A program made the translations under genes and the position numbers. The notes beneath the pieces were generated by a model. That model was not told the DNA's origin and did no database searches. It was given only the letters and a program-made list of their open reading frames with translations. A DNA stretch of 64,000 bases from JAICMB01 sp963838885 (GTDB lineage: Bacteria > Acidobacteriota > Terriglobia > Bryobacterales > Bryobacteraceae), in NCBI GenBank assembly GCA_963838885.1, contig CAWITB010000002.1, positions 114,845 through 178,844 of the forward strand, written 5' to 3'. Below are positions 56,185-64,000 of this stretch, one piece after another; position 1 is the first letter of the stretch, and the number at the start of each line of letters is the position of its first letter.

Positions 56185-56428
56185 GGTCGAGGCGCCCTAT
56201 TTCCACATTGGATAAAGGCTTTGCCAACTAGGAGCCGGCAGTGCCTTCACGGAAGTGGCTCTTCCGATTCCAAGCTTCGTTATCAGCGGCTTCGTTACAA
56301 CTTTGCCGCAGGGAGGACCTCCACCGGATCTCCGCGTTGCACTCCGACTTTGAGATCGGAGCCACGCGGGCCGGTTTATAAGTAGGTGAATTCGGTTGGC
56401 CAACCTATTTTCCCTCACCCTAAGGGTT

Positions 56429-56451
56429 GAGCCGGGTTACTCGCCCGGCTC
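56429..56451. terminator. Hairpin facing the end of the Wzz-like gene
   Basis: An 8-bp perfect stem with a 7-nt loop, 100 bp past the end of the chain-length gene (minus strand). No T run follows on either strand, so its role as a terminator is uncertain. Confidence 0.35.
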
Positions 56452-56550
56452 ACAGTCCAATACTACAACGAGGGATACGCTTGGACGCCCTAAGTTGTTG
56501 AATCGTATAAAAAGATCGTCGAAATTATTTGTGAACGGGATTTCGGGGTT

Positions 56551-58209
56551 CTAAAAGCCCTGGGTGTGATAGCGGTACAAGAGAAACGCGCACCCGGCTA
56601 GCGCCGCGAAGACGATTCCCGATATGGTTGCCCAAGCGATGCGTCTTTTACGCACCTGTCGCTCCGCTTGGGTCGTGATGATCGGGATGACCTCGAGAAC
56701 GGGCAGGCCCGTTGCCGCCGTGATCTGGTCCGGAGATGTGATGCAGATGCCGAGAAACTCCGTCATGAGAGCGATGGCGATCCCTAGGCCCAAGCCGCCC
56801 AGGGCTCCGGCGGCGTCGATCACCTTACGGTTCGGCCGGGACGGTTTTTCGGCGGGTTGCGCGGGATCGAGAATCGAGAACCGCTCGCCTTTTTGACGGA
56901 TTTCGAGCTGCGTCGCCGTTTCCGCCGAAAGCTGGTTTTCGAGGAGATGACTGTAATGAGCTTTGGAGATCTCGTAATCGCGCACGAGCCCCGTTATCTC
57001 CTGTTCCCGCACCGGAATCGCTTCCAGCTTTGCCTGATAGGACGCCACCAACTGGGACAAACGCTGCTGTTCCTGCTTGTGTTTCGCAATCTCGCCATCC
57101 AAGCCGTGTACCTGTGATTCCAGCACGGGATTAACGTACTTGGCTGGGGTGGCCGGGCTCCTTTTGACGGGCGGACGTGGCGGCGCTTTGGGGACGGGAG
57201 CGGTTTCGGCTAGCTGCGAATTCGGGAGGGCCTCCTTAGCTTCTTCCTGTTGGATCTGCGCTTTAAGCCGCCGCACCTCGGGATGGTCTTCGCTATAACG
57301 CGTCAATAGCGCCGCGAGCTTGGCTTTGTCGGCCGCCAGCGGAGACCTCACGGGCTGTGTCGGGGCGCGCGCCGGGCCGGCTTGTTCAGCGTCGTCCACA
57401 TCGACGACCGGGGCGGATTCCGATGCCATCATGGATTGAACATAGCTTTTCTGCTGTTGCGCCCGGCTCAGCGCATCGTTTTCAAGCTGCAGTTGAGACT
57501 GCAATTGTCCCAGGATCTGAAGATCGGCCGTTTGCTGTTCGGGCATTTCGCCGATATGGTGCAGCCTGAAATCCTTCAGCTTCGTCTCTTGAGCTTCAAG
57601 GGTTTTGCGGGTTTCCTGTAGCTGGTTCTCAAGGAATTCGGTGGTCCCGGTGGCCTGCTGCTCACGTGCTTTGAGGTTCTCTTCGATAAACAGCGATGCC
57701 AGCTCGTTGGTGACCTGCGCTACCAAGCGGGGCTCTCTGCCGCTATACGTGATCCGAAACGCCTGCAGATCCTGGCCGCCGCCAAAATCGCTCACCACCT
57801 GGACATAAATGTCCCTCCTCATGCGGGTGATGATGTCTTCGCGCGCCATGGTCTTCTTCTCCTGCGGATACAGGCCGAGCGTATCGATGATCTTCTGCAA
57901 GCGAGTAGCGCTCAAGATCTGCTGCGACAGCGTCCCCAGGCGATTGCGCACGTCCCCGGTGACGGTCGATTTCACATAGCTATCCGGGACCTTCTGGGGA
58001 TCGACCAGGATGAGGGTGTCGGAAGTGTAGATGTCCGGGAGGCGGCTGCTGATAATGACGGTTGCGAGCGCCACGACAACGAAAATGCCGGCCACCAGCC
58101 ACCAGCGATAGAGGATGAGACGGAGGTAGTGCTCGATGGACCAGTGACTGGTTGCGGCTGAGCTGGCCGCGAGATTGTGCCGCACTTTTGCGGCGCTAGC
58201 GGTTTCCAT
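56551..58209 (-). CDS. Wzz/GumC-like chain-length determinant, XrtA system type
   Basis: A 552-residue inner-membrane protein. The N-terminal helix (LVAGIFVVVALATVIISSRLP, about 38-58) and the C-terminal helix pair (LGGLGLGIAIALMTEFLGI near 465; IVFAALAGCAFLLYRY at the end) enclose a large periplasmic coiled-coil (residues about 170-430: ENQLQETRKTLEAQETKL...). A Pro-rich insertion interrupts the coil near 320-370. No kinase domain is fused, in agreement with a separate CpsD-like kinase at 52 kb. It sets polymer length with that kinase. The upstream PEP-CTERM gene is separated by a strong terminator, so it has its own promoter. Confidence 0.9.
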   Translation of the reverse strand: METASAAKVRHNLAASSAATSHWSIEHYLRLILYRWWLVAGIFVVVALATVIISSRLPDIYTSDTLILVDPQKVPDSYVKSTVTGDVRNRLGTLSQQILSATRLQKIIDTLGLYPQEKKTMAREDIITRMRRDIYVQVVSDFGGGQDLQAFRITYSGREPRLVAQVTNELASLFIEENLKAREQQATGTTEFLENQLQETRKTLEAQETKLKDFRLHHIGEMPEQQTADLQILGQLQSQLQLENDALSRAQQQKSYVQSMMASESAPVVDVDDAEQAGPARAPTQPVRSPLAADKAKLAALLTRYSEDHPEVRRLKAQIQQEEAKEALPNSQLAETAPVPKAPPRPPVKRSPATPAKYVNPVLESQVHGLDGEIAKHKQEQQRLSQLVASYQAKLEAIPVREQEITGLVRDYEISKAHYSHLLENQLSAETATQLEIRQKGERFSILDPAQPAEKPSRPNRKVIDAAGALGGLGLGIAIALMTEFLGICITSPDQITAATGLPVLEVIPIITTQAERQVRKRRIAWATISGIVFAALAGCAFLLYRYHTQGF

Positions 58210-58261
58210 GGGACTCTAACAGAGTAGCAATCGGCGCGCCAAATGGGCGCACAAATGAAAA

Positions 58262-58288
58262 ACGGCCCCCCGTTAGACGGGGGGCCGT
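58262..58288 (-). terminator. Rho-independent terminator of the PEP-CTERM gene
   Basis: Perfect 11-bp stem ACGGCCCCCCG / CGGGGGGCCGT with loop TTAGA. On the minus strand it is followed by TTTTTC (plus-strand A run 58258-58262). Position just past the PEP-CTERM stop and before the Wzz-like gene, so it separates the two transcripts. Confidence 0.85.
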
Positions 58289-58313
58289 GAAAAAAGAAGG
58301 GGCCGCGATTTTC

Positions 58314-59096
58314 CTAGCTGGAGAGCTTTCGCCGCCGCAACTGCCGCAGTCGCAGTGCGCATGGGGCGAGCAGGGAAGCGAACAGCACGACCGACATCGG
58401 TTCGGGAACGGCCGTTATGGTCCCATTGAGGTTAAATGCTTGCCCTGCGGCGGTGGCGGTCATCGTCGTGGCAATCTCCAGGCTGAAGGGAGCGCCAGGG
58501 GCTGCGCACGTTGTCCCCGTGGATGCGTTCAGGGTAGGACCGCTGATAGTGAGGCCGGGGGTTCCACATACCGTCAGTCCCGCTGTCGGGTTAAGGACGC
58601 CGACTCCCAAAGGATTGATATTGCCGGAGGTCGCATATGCCGTTTGCACCGCAGTGGTCCCGGTCTCTCCGGGCGTGCTAAATCCGACGACCAGTCCGGT
58701 GGCGCCCGTCGGGGCAAAGCCGGTATCGGCGAAGTACGCCGACAGGGTAGCCGTGCCAGCTGAGATATTGGTAGCTGTAATGTTCGAAGTGTTTAAACAC
58801 CCAGGACCGTTCGGGAATCCGCTACAATTCGGGGAGTTGCTCCCGCCAGTGGTAATAGTGATCGCAAAGCCATCAAAGATAACGCCGGAAAGGGAGACCC
58901 CACCCGTGAGCGCATTTTGATCCGTTGCGGGGTTAGCCGAGCATGCCGGTCCCGTACAGGTGACCGCTCCATTATCAGAAACGTACAACGTGCTGGTACC
59001 GCTTACGAGTTCCAGCGCGGCGGTCGCAAATGCGTTGCTCTGGGACCCCACCACAAACAGCGCCACGAACATTGCGGCCCACAATGACTTCTTCAT
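58314..59096 (-). CDS. PEP-CTERM sorting domain protein
   Basis: The start at 59096 lies 7 nt from a strong SD (AAGGAGG, 59104-59110); an ATG 6 bp upstream is too close to it. The 260-residue product has a signal peptide (KKSLWAAMFVALFVVGSQSNAFA), a secreted low-complexity Thr/Ser/Gly-rich body with four to six cysteines, and the C-terminal PEP-CTERM signal: VPEP (near residue 229), a hydrophobic segment MSVVLFASLLAPCAL and an Arg-rich tail RLRQLRRRKLSS. Exosortase A would cleave at this motif and anchor or export the protein. It stands alone between the TPR lipoprotein gene and the terminator. Confidence 0.93.
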   Translation of the reverse strand: MKKSLWAAMFVALFVVGSQSNAFATAALELVSGTSTLYVSDNGAVTCTGPACSANPATDQNALTGGVSLSGVIFDGFAITITTGGSNSPNCSGFPNGPGCLNTSNITATNISAGTATLSAYFADTGFAPTGATGLVVGFSTPGETGTTAVQTAYATSGNINPLGVGVLNPTAGLTVCGTPGLTISGPTLNASTGTTCAAPGAPFSLEIATTMTATAAGQAFNLNGTITAVPEPMSVVLFASLLAPCALRLRQLRRRKLSS

Positions 59097-59280
59097 TCTC
59101 ATCCTCCTTAGTATCGTACAACTGTCCAGTGCGCGTATCATGTGCACGTTCCAAACCAAACTATTCGATACTCCTAAAACCTACACAGTCAGCAGGATAT
59201 GTCGAAAATGCCCTTGCGCCCCCCTCGCCGTGGTTCCGAAAACTTCGCATTCAATCATAAGAGTTGGAATCCGATGTCTT

Positions 59281-61551
59281 TTACTGGGACGCCCCGACCA
59301 CATCTTGTGCGATCCGCGCTTCGGGAACTTTCGAGTTCAGTTGCAACGCCGCCTGCAGGGTGGCCCGGCCGCGGTTGCGCTCGCCCGCCTTGGCATATGC
59401 CATGGCAAGGTGGTATTTCCAAACCGCGTTGGCGCTATGCGAATCGGCCTTTTCTAAATATTTGACGGCCGATCCATAAACGCCTTTGCGATAAAGAATC
59501 CAGCCTAGGGTATCGCAGTAGGCGGGTCGCTCCGGGGCGAGCTCGACGGCCTTTTGGGCATACTTTAACGCTTCGTCGGTTTGGCCGTGATACTCGACCA
59601 GCAAGTAGGCCAGATTGTTCGAGGCTTGCGCGTCGCTTGGATTCGCTTCGAGCACCTTCCGGAACTGCTCGATGGCGGCATTATGATCGCCCTTGGATTC
59701 TTCAATGTTGCCTAGCCACAAACGAGCGGTGGTGTTTCCTCCGTCGGCTGAAATCAATGCCTTCAGAGCGCCGGCGGCATCGTCCAATTTGCCTTCGGCG
59801 GCATCCAACTGGATCAGCGAGAGATCCGCCGTTACGAAGCGCGGATCCGCCGCTTTGGCCGCTTCAAATGCCGCGCGCGCGTCTTTCTTGTCTCCAGTCG
59901 CCATCAGCAAGACGCCTAAATACTCCTGTACGGGAGCGGACTTCGGCTGGCGTGAGGCATATTCTTTTACCTTTTGCAAAGCCGCGGAAGATTGCTTCTG
60001 CGCATCGTAAGTCTGTTTGAGCGCGGCCAAAGCGCGAAGGTCCCCTGAATTCATGTTGAGCGCCTGTTCGAGGGCGGCACGCGCCCCGGAGGGATTCCCC
60101 GTGCGCAGCTTCCACAAGCCGTCCTGGAGTAAAAGATCGCTCGACTTGCCGCTGGCGAGCCCTTGATCGATTCCTTTGCGCATCTCCGGCATATTACCGA
60201 GCGCCCAGAGAGCCCAATTGCGCTGCACTAGAAAGCCCGGCAACTGCTTTTGCGATTCCGGCGCTTCGCCCAGAAGGTCGAGCGCCGCCTGGCCCTCCTT
60301 GGCGTCGGTCAGGACGCCCGCCAGCTCCAACCGGACGGACAATAAGTAAGGATTTAGTTGCAATGCTTTCGAAAGATCCTGCCGGTAGCTGAGCGTTTCC
60401 CCGCGCGCCTGATGCAGCTTTCCGAGCAGGTACTGCGCCTCGGCCGAATTAGGCTGCACATGCAGCACTTGATTCAAGTCGGCCTCGGCGGGGCCGTATT
60501 TTCCATTCGCCAGCGATATTTCTCCGCGCTGCAGCAGAGCATCGAAATCCTTCGGATTCTTCTGGAGCGCCTTGTCGAGGACCTTTTCGGCGTCGGGGGT
60601 TCTATTTACAGAGCGGTATGCCGCGACCAGACGCGTTCGCGCCAGCCGGTCTTGAGGGTCTTCTTTCGCAAGCCTTTCGAATTCATGAACGGCCTCGTCG
60701 CGGCGGCCCTCTTCGAATAAAAACAATGCATAAACGGGGTTGTAGTTCTTGTCGCCGAAGCCCGCCAAGCGTTTGAAACCGGCTTCCGCCTCCTTTTTGT
60801 GGCCGAGGGCATTTTGCAATACCGCCAAGTTCATCAAGGCGGGACCGCTGCGCGGGTCGAGTTCGAGCGCGCGTTGAAATTCCGATTCCGCGTCCGCCGT
60901 GCGGCGCTGGGAGGTGTAGAACCTTCCGAGGATAACGTGAGGGTCGGCCGATTTCGGCTGCGCAGCGGATGCCTTCTTTAAAACGTCTTCCGCTCCTTTC
61001 ACATCATTCTGCAATAGCTTCGCCCGGGCGAGCAGAATGGAAGAGGTCAGCTCCCGAGGCGCTTTTGCCAGGACTTGTTCCAAATCGTCGACGGCATTTT
61101 CCGTTTTGCCCAGCTTCATCTCGGTCAGTGCCAGCGTATTCAACATTTCAGGAGTGACTGGAGATGCCTCCATGAGAGACTTCAGGCGGGTTTCGGCATC
61201 GTTGAGCCAATTCCGCTCGTCGGTCATCGACATCAATTCCGCCATCCGAAGTTGCGCCCCGGGGTGTTTGGGATTCAGATCGAGCGCTTTCCGGAACGCC
61301 CCCACGGCAGTGCGCAAATCGTGGGCATCGAGCGAGGCGAGCCCGATCTGGTAATACGGTTCTGCGTCTTTGGGCATCGCTTGCGCGGCAGTCCGGAATT
61401 CCAGAATGGCGCGCGAGTATTCGTGTTTTGCGAGCGCCTCTTTGCCCCTGGCGAGAAACTTGTCCCGGCGCGCCTGCGGCGAGCGGTTACAGCCGCCCAG
61501 CGCCAGCGAGAGTATCACTATAATCCCTATTTGCATCCAAACTTGCTTCAT
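59281..61551 (-). CDS. prsT: PEP-CTERM system TPR-repeat lipoprotein (PrsT-like)
   Basis: A 756-residue lipoprotein: signal peptide with lipobox LALGGC (Cys20), then about 16-18 TPR units (e.g. AILEFRTAAQAMPKDAEPYY, GAFRKALDLNPKHPGAQLR, SEFQRALELDPRSGPALMNL, QFRKVLEANPSDAQASNNLA). Length and repeats match the PrsT/PEP_TPR_lipo proteins found in almost all XrtA-type loci. It is probably outer-membrane anchored in the periplasm, and contributes to EPS export or secretin assembly. SD-like AAAGGTG precedes the ATG. It lies upstream of the PEP-CTERM gene with a 185-bp gap. Confidence 0.92.
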   Translation of the reverse strand: MKQVWMQIGIIVILSLALGGCNRSPQARRDKFLARGKEALAKHEYSRAILEFRTAAQAMPKDAEPYYQIGLASLDAHDLRTAVGAFRKALDLNPKHPGAQLRMAELMSMTDERNWLNDAETRLKSLMEASPVTPEMLNTLALTEMKLGKTENAVDDLEQVLAKAPRELTSSILLARAKLLQNDVKGAEDVLKKASAAQPKSADPHVILGRFYTSQRRTADAESEFQRALELDPRSGPALMNLAVLQNALGHKKEAEAGFKRLAGFGDKNYNPVYALFLFEEGRRDEAVHEFERLAKEDPQDRLARTRLVAAYRSVNRTPDAEKVLDKALQKNPKDFDALLQRGEISLANGKYGPAEADLNQVLHVQPNSAEAQYLLGKLHQARGETLSYRQDLSKALQLNPYLLSVRLELAGVLTDAKEGQAALDLLGEAPESQKQLPGFLVQRNWALWALGNMPEMRKGIDQGLASGKSSDLLLQDGLWKLRTGNPSGARAALEQALNMNSGDLRALAALKQTYDAQKQSSAALQKVKEYASRQPKSAPVQEYLGVLLMATGDKKDARAAFEAAKAADPRFVTADLSLIQLDAAEGKLDDAAGALKALISADGGNTTARLWLGNIEESKGDHNAAIEQFRKVLEANPSDAQASNNLAYLLVEYHGQTDEALKYAQKAVELAPERPAYCDTLGWILYRKGVYGSAVKYLEKADSHSANAVWKYHLAMAYAKAGERNRGRATLQAALQLNSKVPEARIAQDVVGASQ

Positions 61552-61571
61552 TTCATTACACCTTTTTCTTC

Positions 61572-61787
61572 CTAAGGGCGCCTAATGCGCCCCCCAAAAA
61601 AGCCCGGCCGATGGTCTTTAGCCGCCGTCGCCGTTACTTCTATGGGGTGAGCGTCGGCCAGCTCGGGGCATCCGCCGGGAACCGGAGGTTCCGCCTCCGC
61701 CGGGAGCGAAGTCTGGGAACAGACCGACGAAGGCGCGAATCCGGCCATTAACGCGGCAAGCGCGCCCACGAAGCGCAACCTCACCAT
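61572..61787 (-). CDS. Small secreted protein of unknown function
   Basis: From ATG 61787 a 71-residue product with signal peptide MVRLRFVGALAALMAGFAPS and a short mature part with Pro/Glu/Ala and three cysteines. Located just upstream of the TPR lipoprotein on the same strand (20 bp spacing), so it may be the first gene of that unit. No recognisable domain. It is plausible but not proven as a gene. Confidence 0.45.
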   Translation of the reverse strand: MVRLRFVGALAALMAGFAPSSVCSQTSLPAEAEPPVPGGCPELADAHPIEVTATAAKDHRPGFFGGRIRRP

Positions 61788-62015
61788 AAATCTATGCTCC
61801 GGTATGTCCTTCGCGGTGCCTGTCGAGCAAGGCACTTAACTCTCATTCGGGTGACACATCAAGCAGACGCATTTCTGGGGCCACCTGTGGAGTTGGCCTC
61901 TCGCTAAGTGTTGCCGGGTTGTCAATGCCGCTGAAAAGACAATTTTTTGCACAAAAGGCAAACTGTTGTCCTACAGTGTGTGCTGGACGCGCACTTCAGC
62001 CGCGAAAGCGGCGCT

Positions 62016-62441
62016 ATGAGCGACAAGCCCGCGGCGACAACTCGAACTCAGAAAGATATCGAGTGTTTACTCGCCGGCGCTCCGGCCATGCTGGGATCTT
62101 GCGAACTCGATCTGCTGCTGTTTTTTTACCGGCATCCTGGTACGCTATTAATGATCGAACACCTTGCCGCCTTTGTGGGATATGACAAGAAGCAAATCGC
62201 CGGCTCAATTGAAGCGTTCCTATTTGCCGGGCTTCTGGAGCGGACACAAAATTCCAGACGCTCCCCCGGCATGTACTTTCTTGTGCTCCAAGGTCCGCAC
62301 GGGGAAGGACTCGATGCGCTCTTGGAACTAGGTTCCACAACGCCAGGACGGCGGGACATTCTCCAGCTTCTCGATCCTCGACGGTCCAACAAGCCCCTTG
62401 AGCTTCCCAAAGCAAAACGGAGCCCGCCTGACGTCGCCTGA
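62016..62441 (+). CDS. Small winged-helix (HTH) domain protein
   Basis: From ATG 62016 (MSDKPAATTRTQKD) 141 residues. The core LDLLLFFYRHPGTLLMIEHL with AAFVGYDKKQIAGSIEAFLFAGLLER has the secondary-structure pattern and spacing of a winged-helix DNA-binding domain (MarR-like), with a C-terminal extension. No wing-specific catalytic features. It lies 10 bp upstream of the KaiC-like ATPase gene, so the two are likely co-transcribed and may act together in signalling or regulation; the DNA target is unknown. Confidence 0.7.
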   Translation: MSDKPAATTRTQKDIECLLAGAPAMLGSCELDLLLFFYRHPGTLLMIEHLAAFVGYDKKQIAGSIEAFLFAGLLERTQNSRRSPGMYFLVLQGPHGEGLDALLELGSTTPGRRDILQLLDPRRSNKPLELPKAKRSPPDVA

Positions 62442-62451
62442 TTCTGCAACC

Positions 62452-63992
62452 ATGGAGGACTCATACGCCTCGGCCTGATCTCATCAAAACCGGCATCGCC
62501 GGCCTCGACGGCATTTTGCCGGGCGGTATTCCGCGGGGCAACGTAATCCTGGTGGAAGGCGCAATTGGTACCGGCAAGACTACGTTAGGCGTGGAGTTCG
62601 TCTATCGGGGGGTGAAAGAGTTCGACGAACCCGGCATTATCGTACTTTTCGAGATCTCGCCTTACAAGCTTATCCGTGACGCCTCACAGCTCGGTTGGGA
62701 TCTTGCCGAGCTCGAACGGCAGGGCCGTTTGAAAATCATATTCACCACCCGCCATGTATTGCAGCAGGAGCTGCAGCAAGCGGACAGCGTGCTGCTCGAG
62801 GAAGCGGCCAAAATCAACGCCCGGCGCATTTTTATCGATGGCGTGGGCCGGCTGGTCGGTAACAATGGCGCCCCGGACACCCGCTCCTCGTTTCACGTGC
62901 TCACCGATGGTTTGCAGCGCGAGAACCTGACCGCCATCCTGGCTCTCGAAGCGGCGGCGAATACCGGCGCGTCGCTGCCCGAGGAGTCCATTGCCGATAC
63001 CGTCATCCGGCTCCGGATGGAGGAGGCGCAACGCGCCGTCAGCCGGTCGCTCGAAATCGTGAAATCGCGGGGACAGGATTTTCAAATGGGGCGGCACACG
63101 TTCCGCATCGCTCGATGGCCACGGCATCCAGGTATACCGCCGCGTTCAGGCGCCCCGCAAACCGGTCCGGGACCGCGCCGCCGCTTCCGATCCGAATACG
63201 CGTATTCCGACGGGAATCCCCGGTCTCGATGAGATTGTAAACGGTGGCTACTTCGTCGGCAGCACTACGGTCGTGGCTGGAATTTCGGGCGTAGGCAAGA
63301 GCGTGATGGCGCTCCAGTACACTATGGAAGGCGCGCGGCGCGGCGAACCCAGTGTGATGCTCAGCCTGGACGAGCAGGTCCCGCAGATTCTGCGCAATGC
63401 CGCGACCATCGGCATCGATCTCGATCCGCACATAAAAAGTGGCGTTGTTCGCGTGGAATTTGAACCGCCTCAGGAAATTGAGGTAGATGTACATTTTCAC
63501 CATATCGAACAGCTCGTGCGCGAGTTCAAGCCGCGGCGCATAGCCTTCGATAGTCTCTCCACTTATGGCTCCACGCTCGGAACGAATGCCCGGAACTTTC
63601 GAGACTTCTTTCACGCCTTGGTAGCCCTCATGAAGGAGTACCAGGTTACAGCCGTGTACAACCTCGAAAACCCCGAGATGCTGGGAATGGCTTCGATGAT
63701 GGGCCAGTTCGCCATAAGCTCTCTTGTCGACAACATCCTTCTCATGAACTGGATCGAGCTCGGCGACTCCTTTCGCCTCGGGTTGACGCTCGCCAAAATG
63801 CGGGCCAATCCCGTGGACCGCGTCACGCGCGAATGTGAAATCGTCGATGGCCAGGGGTTGCGCGTGTTACCGCGCAAGCTGCCTTTGCCTGGGAAACCGT
63901 TCTCCACTTATTCCGGCCTCCTGTCCCGCGCGCCCGAGCGCCGCACTCGAAAACGGGAAGGAGACGCTCCCGATGGAGATCCCAGCGAATAA
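62452..63992 (+). CDS. Two-domain KaiC-like ATPase (frame broken by two +1 bases)
   Basis: ATG 62452 (MEDSYA) is followed by a surplus base near 62470, after which RPDLIKTGIAGLDGILPGGI begins the first KaiC domain, with P-loop VEGAIGTGKTTLGVEFVYRG and LLEEAAKINARRIFIDGVGR. Near 63112 a second insertion changes the frame to DGHGIQVYRRVQ and the second domain, TGIPGLDEIVNGGYFVGS with P-loop GISGVGKSVMALQY and PRRIAFDSLSTYGS, ending near the window end. About 513 residues, matching double-domain KaiC-like (RadA/RAD55) proteins. No KaiA/KaiB genes are present, so it is probably a signalling ATPase rather than a clock. Confidence 0.75.
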
Positions 63993-64000
63993 TGGGCTCT

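Larger units (their letters stand above)
56108..56550. other. Convergent intergenic region with two hairpins
   Basis: About 440 bp between convergent genes. It contains a perfect 10-bp inverted repeat GATCCCCGCC-ATCG-GGCGGGGATC at 56161-56184 and an 8-bp one GAGCCGGG-TTACTCG-CCCGGCTC at 56429-56451. Neither has a clear T run. They are candidate bidirectional transcript-end or stability structures. A weak minus frame at 56197-56418 is not convincing as a gene. Confidence 0.55.

Noticed and set aside
56280..56500. A riboswitch (c-di-GMP type) between the TonB-like and Wzz-like genes
   Set aside because: Some stems are present, but the conserved core bases could not be found, and the region lies at the 3' ends of both genes.
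22046..61551. Presence of an exosortase gene in the window
   Set aside because: No multi-helix protein with the exosortase Cys/Arg/His triad was found; the membrane proteins present are the O-ligase, flippase and Wzz-like protein.
62452..63992. A circadian clock KaiABC system
   Set aside because: No KaiA or KaiB gene is adjacent, and double KaiC-like proteins are widespread in non-clock roles.

Overview
The window looks like chromosomal DNA (roughly 60% GC) from an acidobacterium, most likely near Solibacter/Bryobacter. I infer this from gene content: a VWFA-type secreted protein of the acidobacterial kind, Tat-exported Gfo/Idh/MocA oxidoreductases, a selenocysteine-containing redoxin, and a large exosortase-A (XrtA)/PEP-CTERM type exopolysaccharide (EPS) locus. 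No species assignment is possible from the sequence alone.

Layout. 0-11 kb is mixed housekeeping and envelope genes: the end of polyphosphate kinase, a START-like secreted protein, a redoxin selenoprotein read through an in-frame TGA, a secreted protein, an ECF sigma/anti-sigma pair, a decayed APC permease, a VWFA protein, a GT-C glycosyltransferase and an oxidoreductase. 11-13.8 kb is gene-poor, with a truncated JmjC/cupin fragment and a frameshifted JmjC protein. 13.8-21.9 kb is a three-gene operon on the minus strand: tail-fibre-like secreted protein, heparinase II/III-like lyase, large secreted propeller-like protein. 22-52.8 kb is a long minus-strand polysaccharide operon with many 4-bp ATGA overlaps: tyrosine kinase, FemAB, glycosyltransferases, a formyltransferase-like fusion, two asparagine-synthase-type amidotransferases, GNAT, deacetylase, methyltransferases, O-ligase, flippase, a phosphotransferase, APS kinase, ATP-grasp, aminotransferase, a PaaK-like ligase, oxidoreductase and UDP-GlcNAc 2-epimerase. 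A tRNA gene sits inside it. 53.3-56.1 kb (plus strand) holds the XrtA-type AAA ATPase and an MPN-like/TonB-like protein. 56.5-61.6 kb (minus) holds the Wzz-like chain-length protein, a PEP-CTERM substrate and the PrsT-type TPR lipoprotein. 62-64 kb (plus) holds a winged-helix protein and a two-domain KaiC-like ATPase.

How the genes fit together. The 22-61.6 kb genes would build, decorate, polymerise and export an extracellular polysaccharide: kinase and Wzz set chain length, the flippase and O-ligase act on lipid-linked units, FemAB/GNAT/formyltransferase/amidotransferases/PaaK-like ligase/ATP-grasp modify sugars, and PrsT and the PEP-CTERM protein belong to the linked protein-sorting system. 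The exosortase itself and the initiating glycosyltransferase are not in this window.

Caution on sequence quality. More than a dozen genes are broken by what look like single-base insertions (+1), at least nine of them in one 1.5-kb flippase gene. Nearly all shifts have the same sign, often in short homopolymers, which points to uncorrected long-read errors rather than gene decay. I list such genes as one CDS spanning the fragments and say where the frame changes. Only the APC permease and the small JmjC fragment look like genuine pseudogenes.
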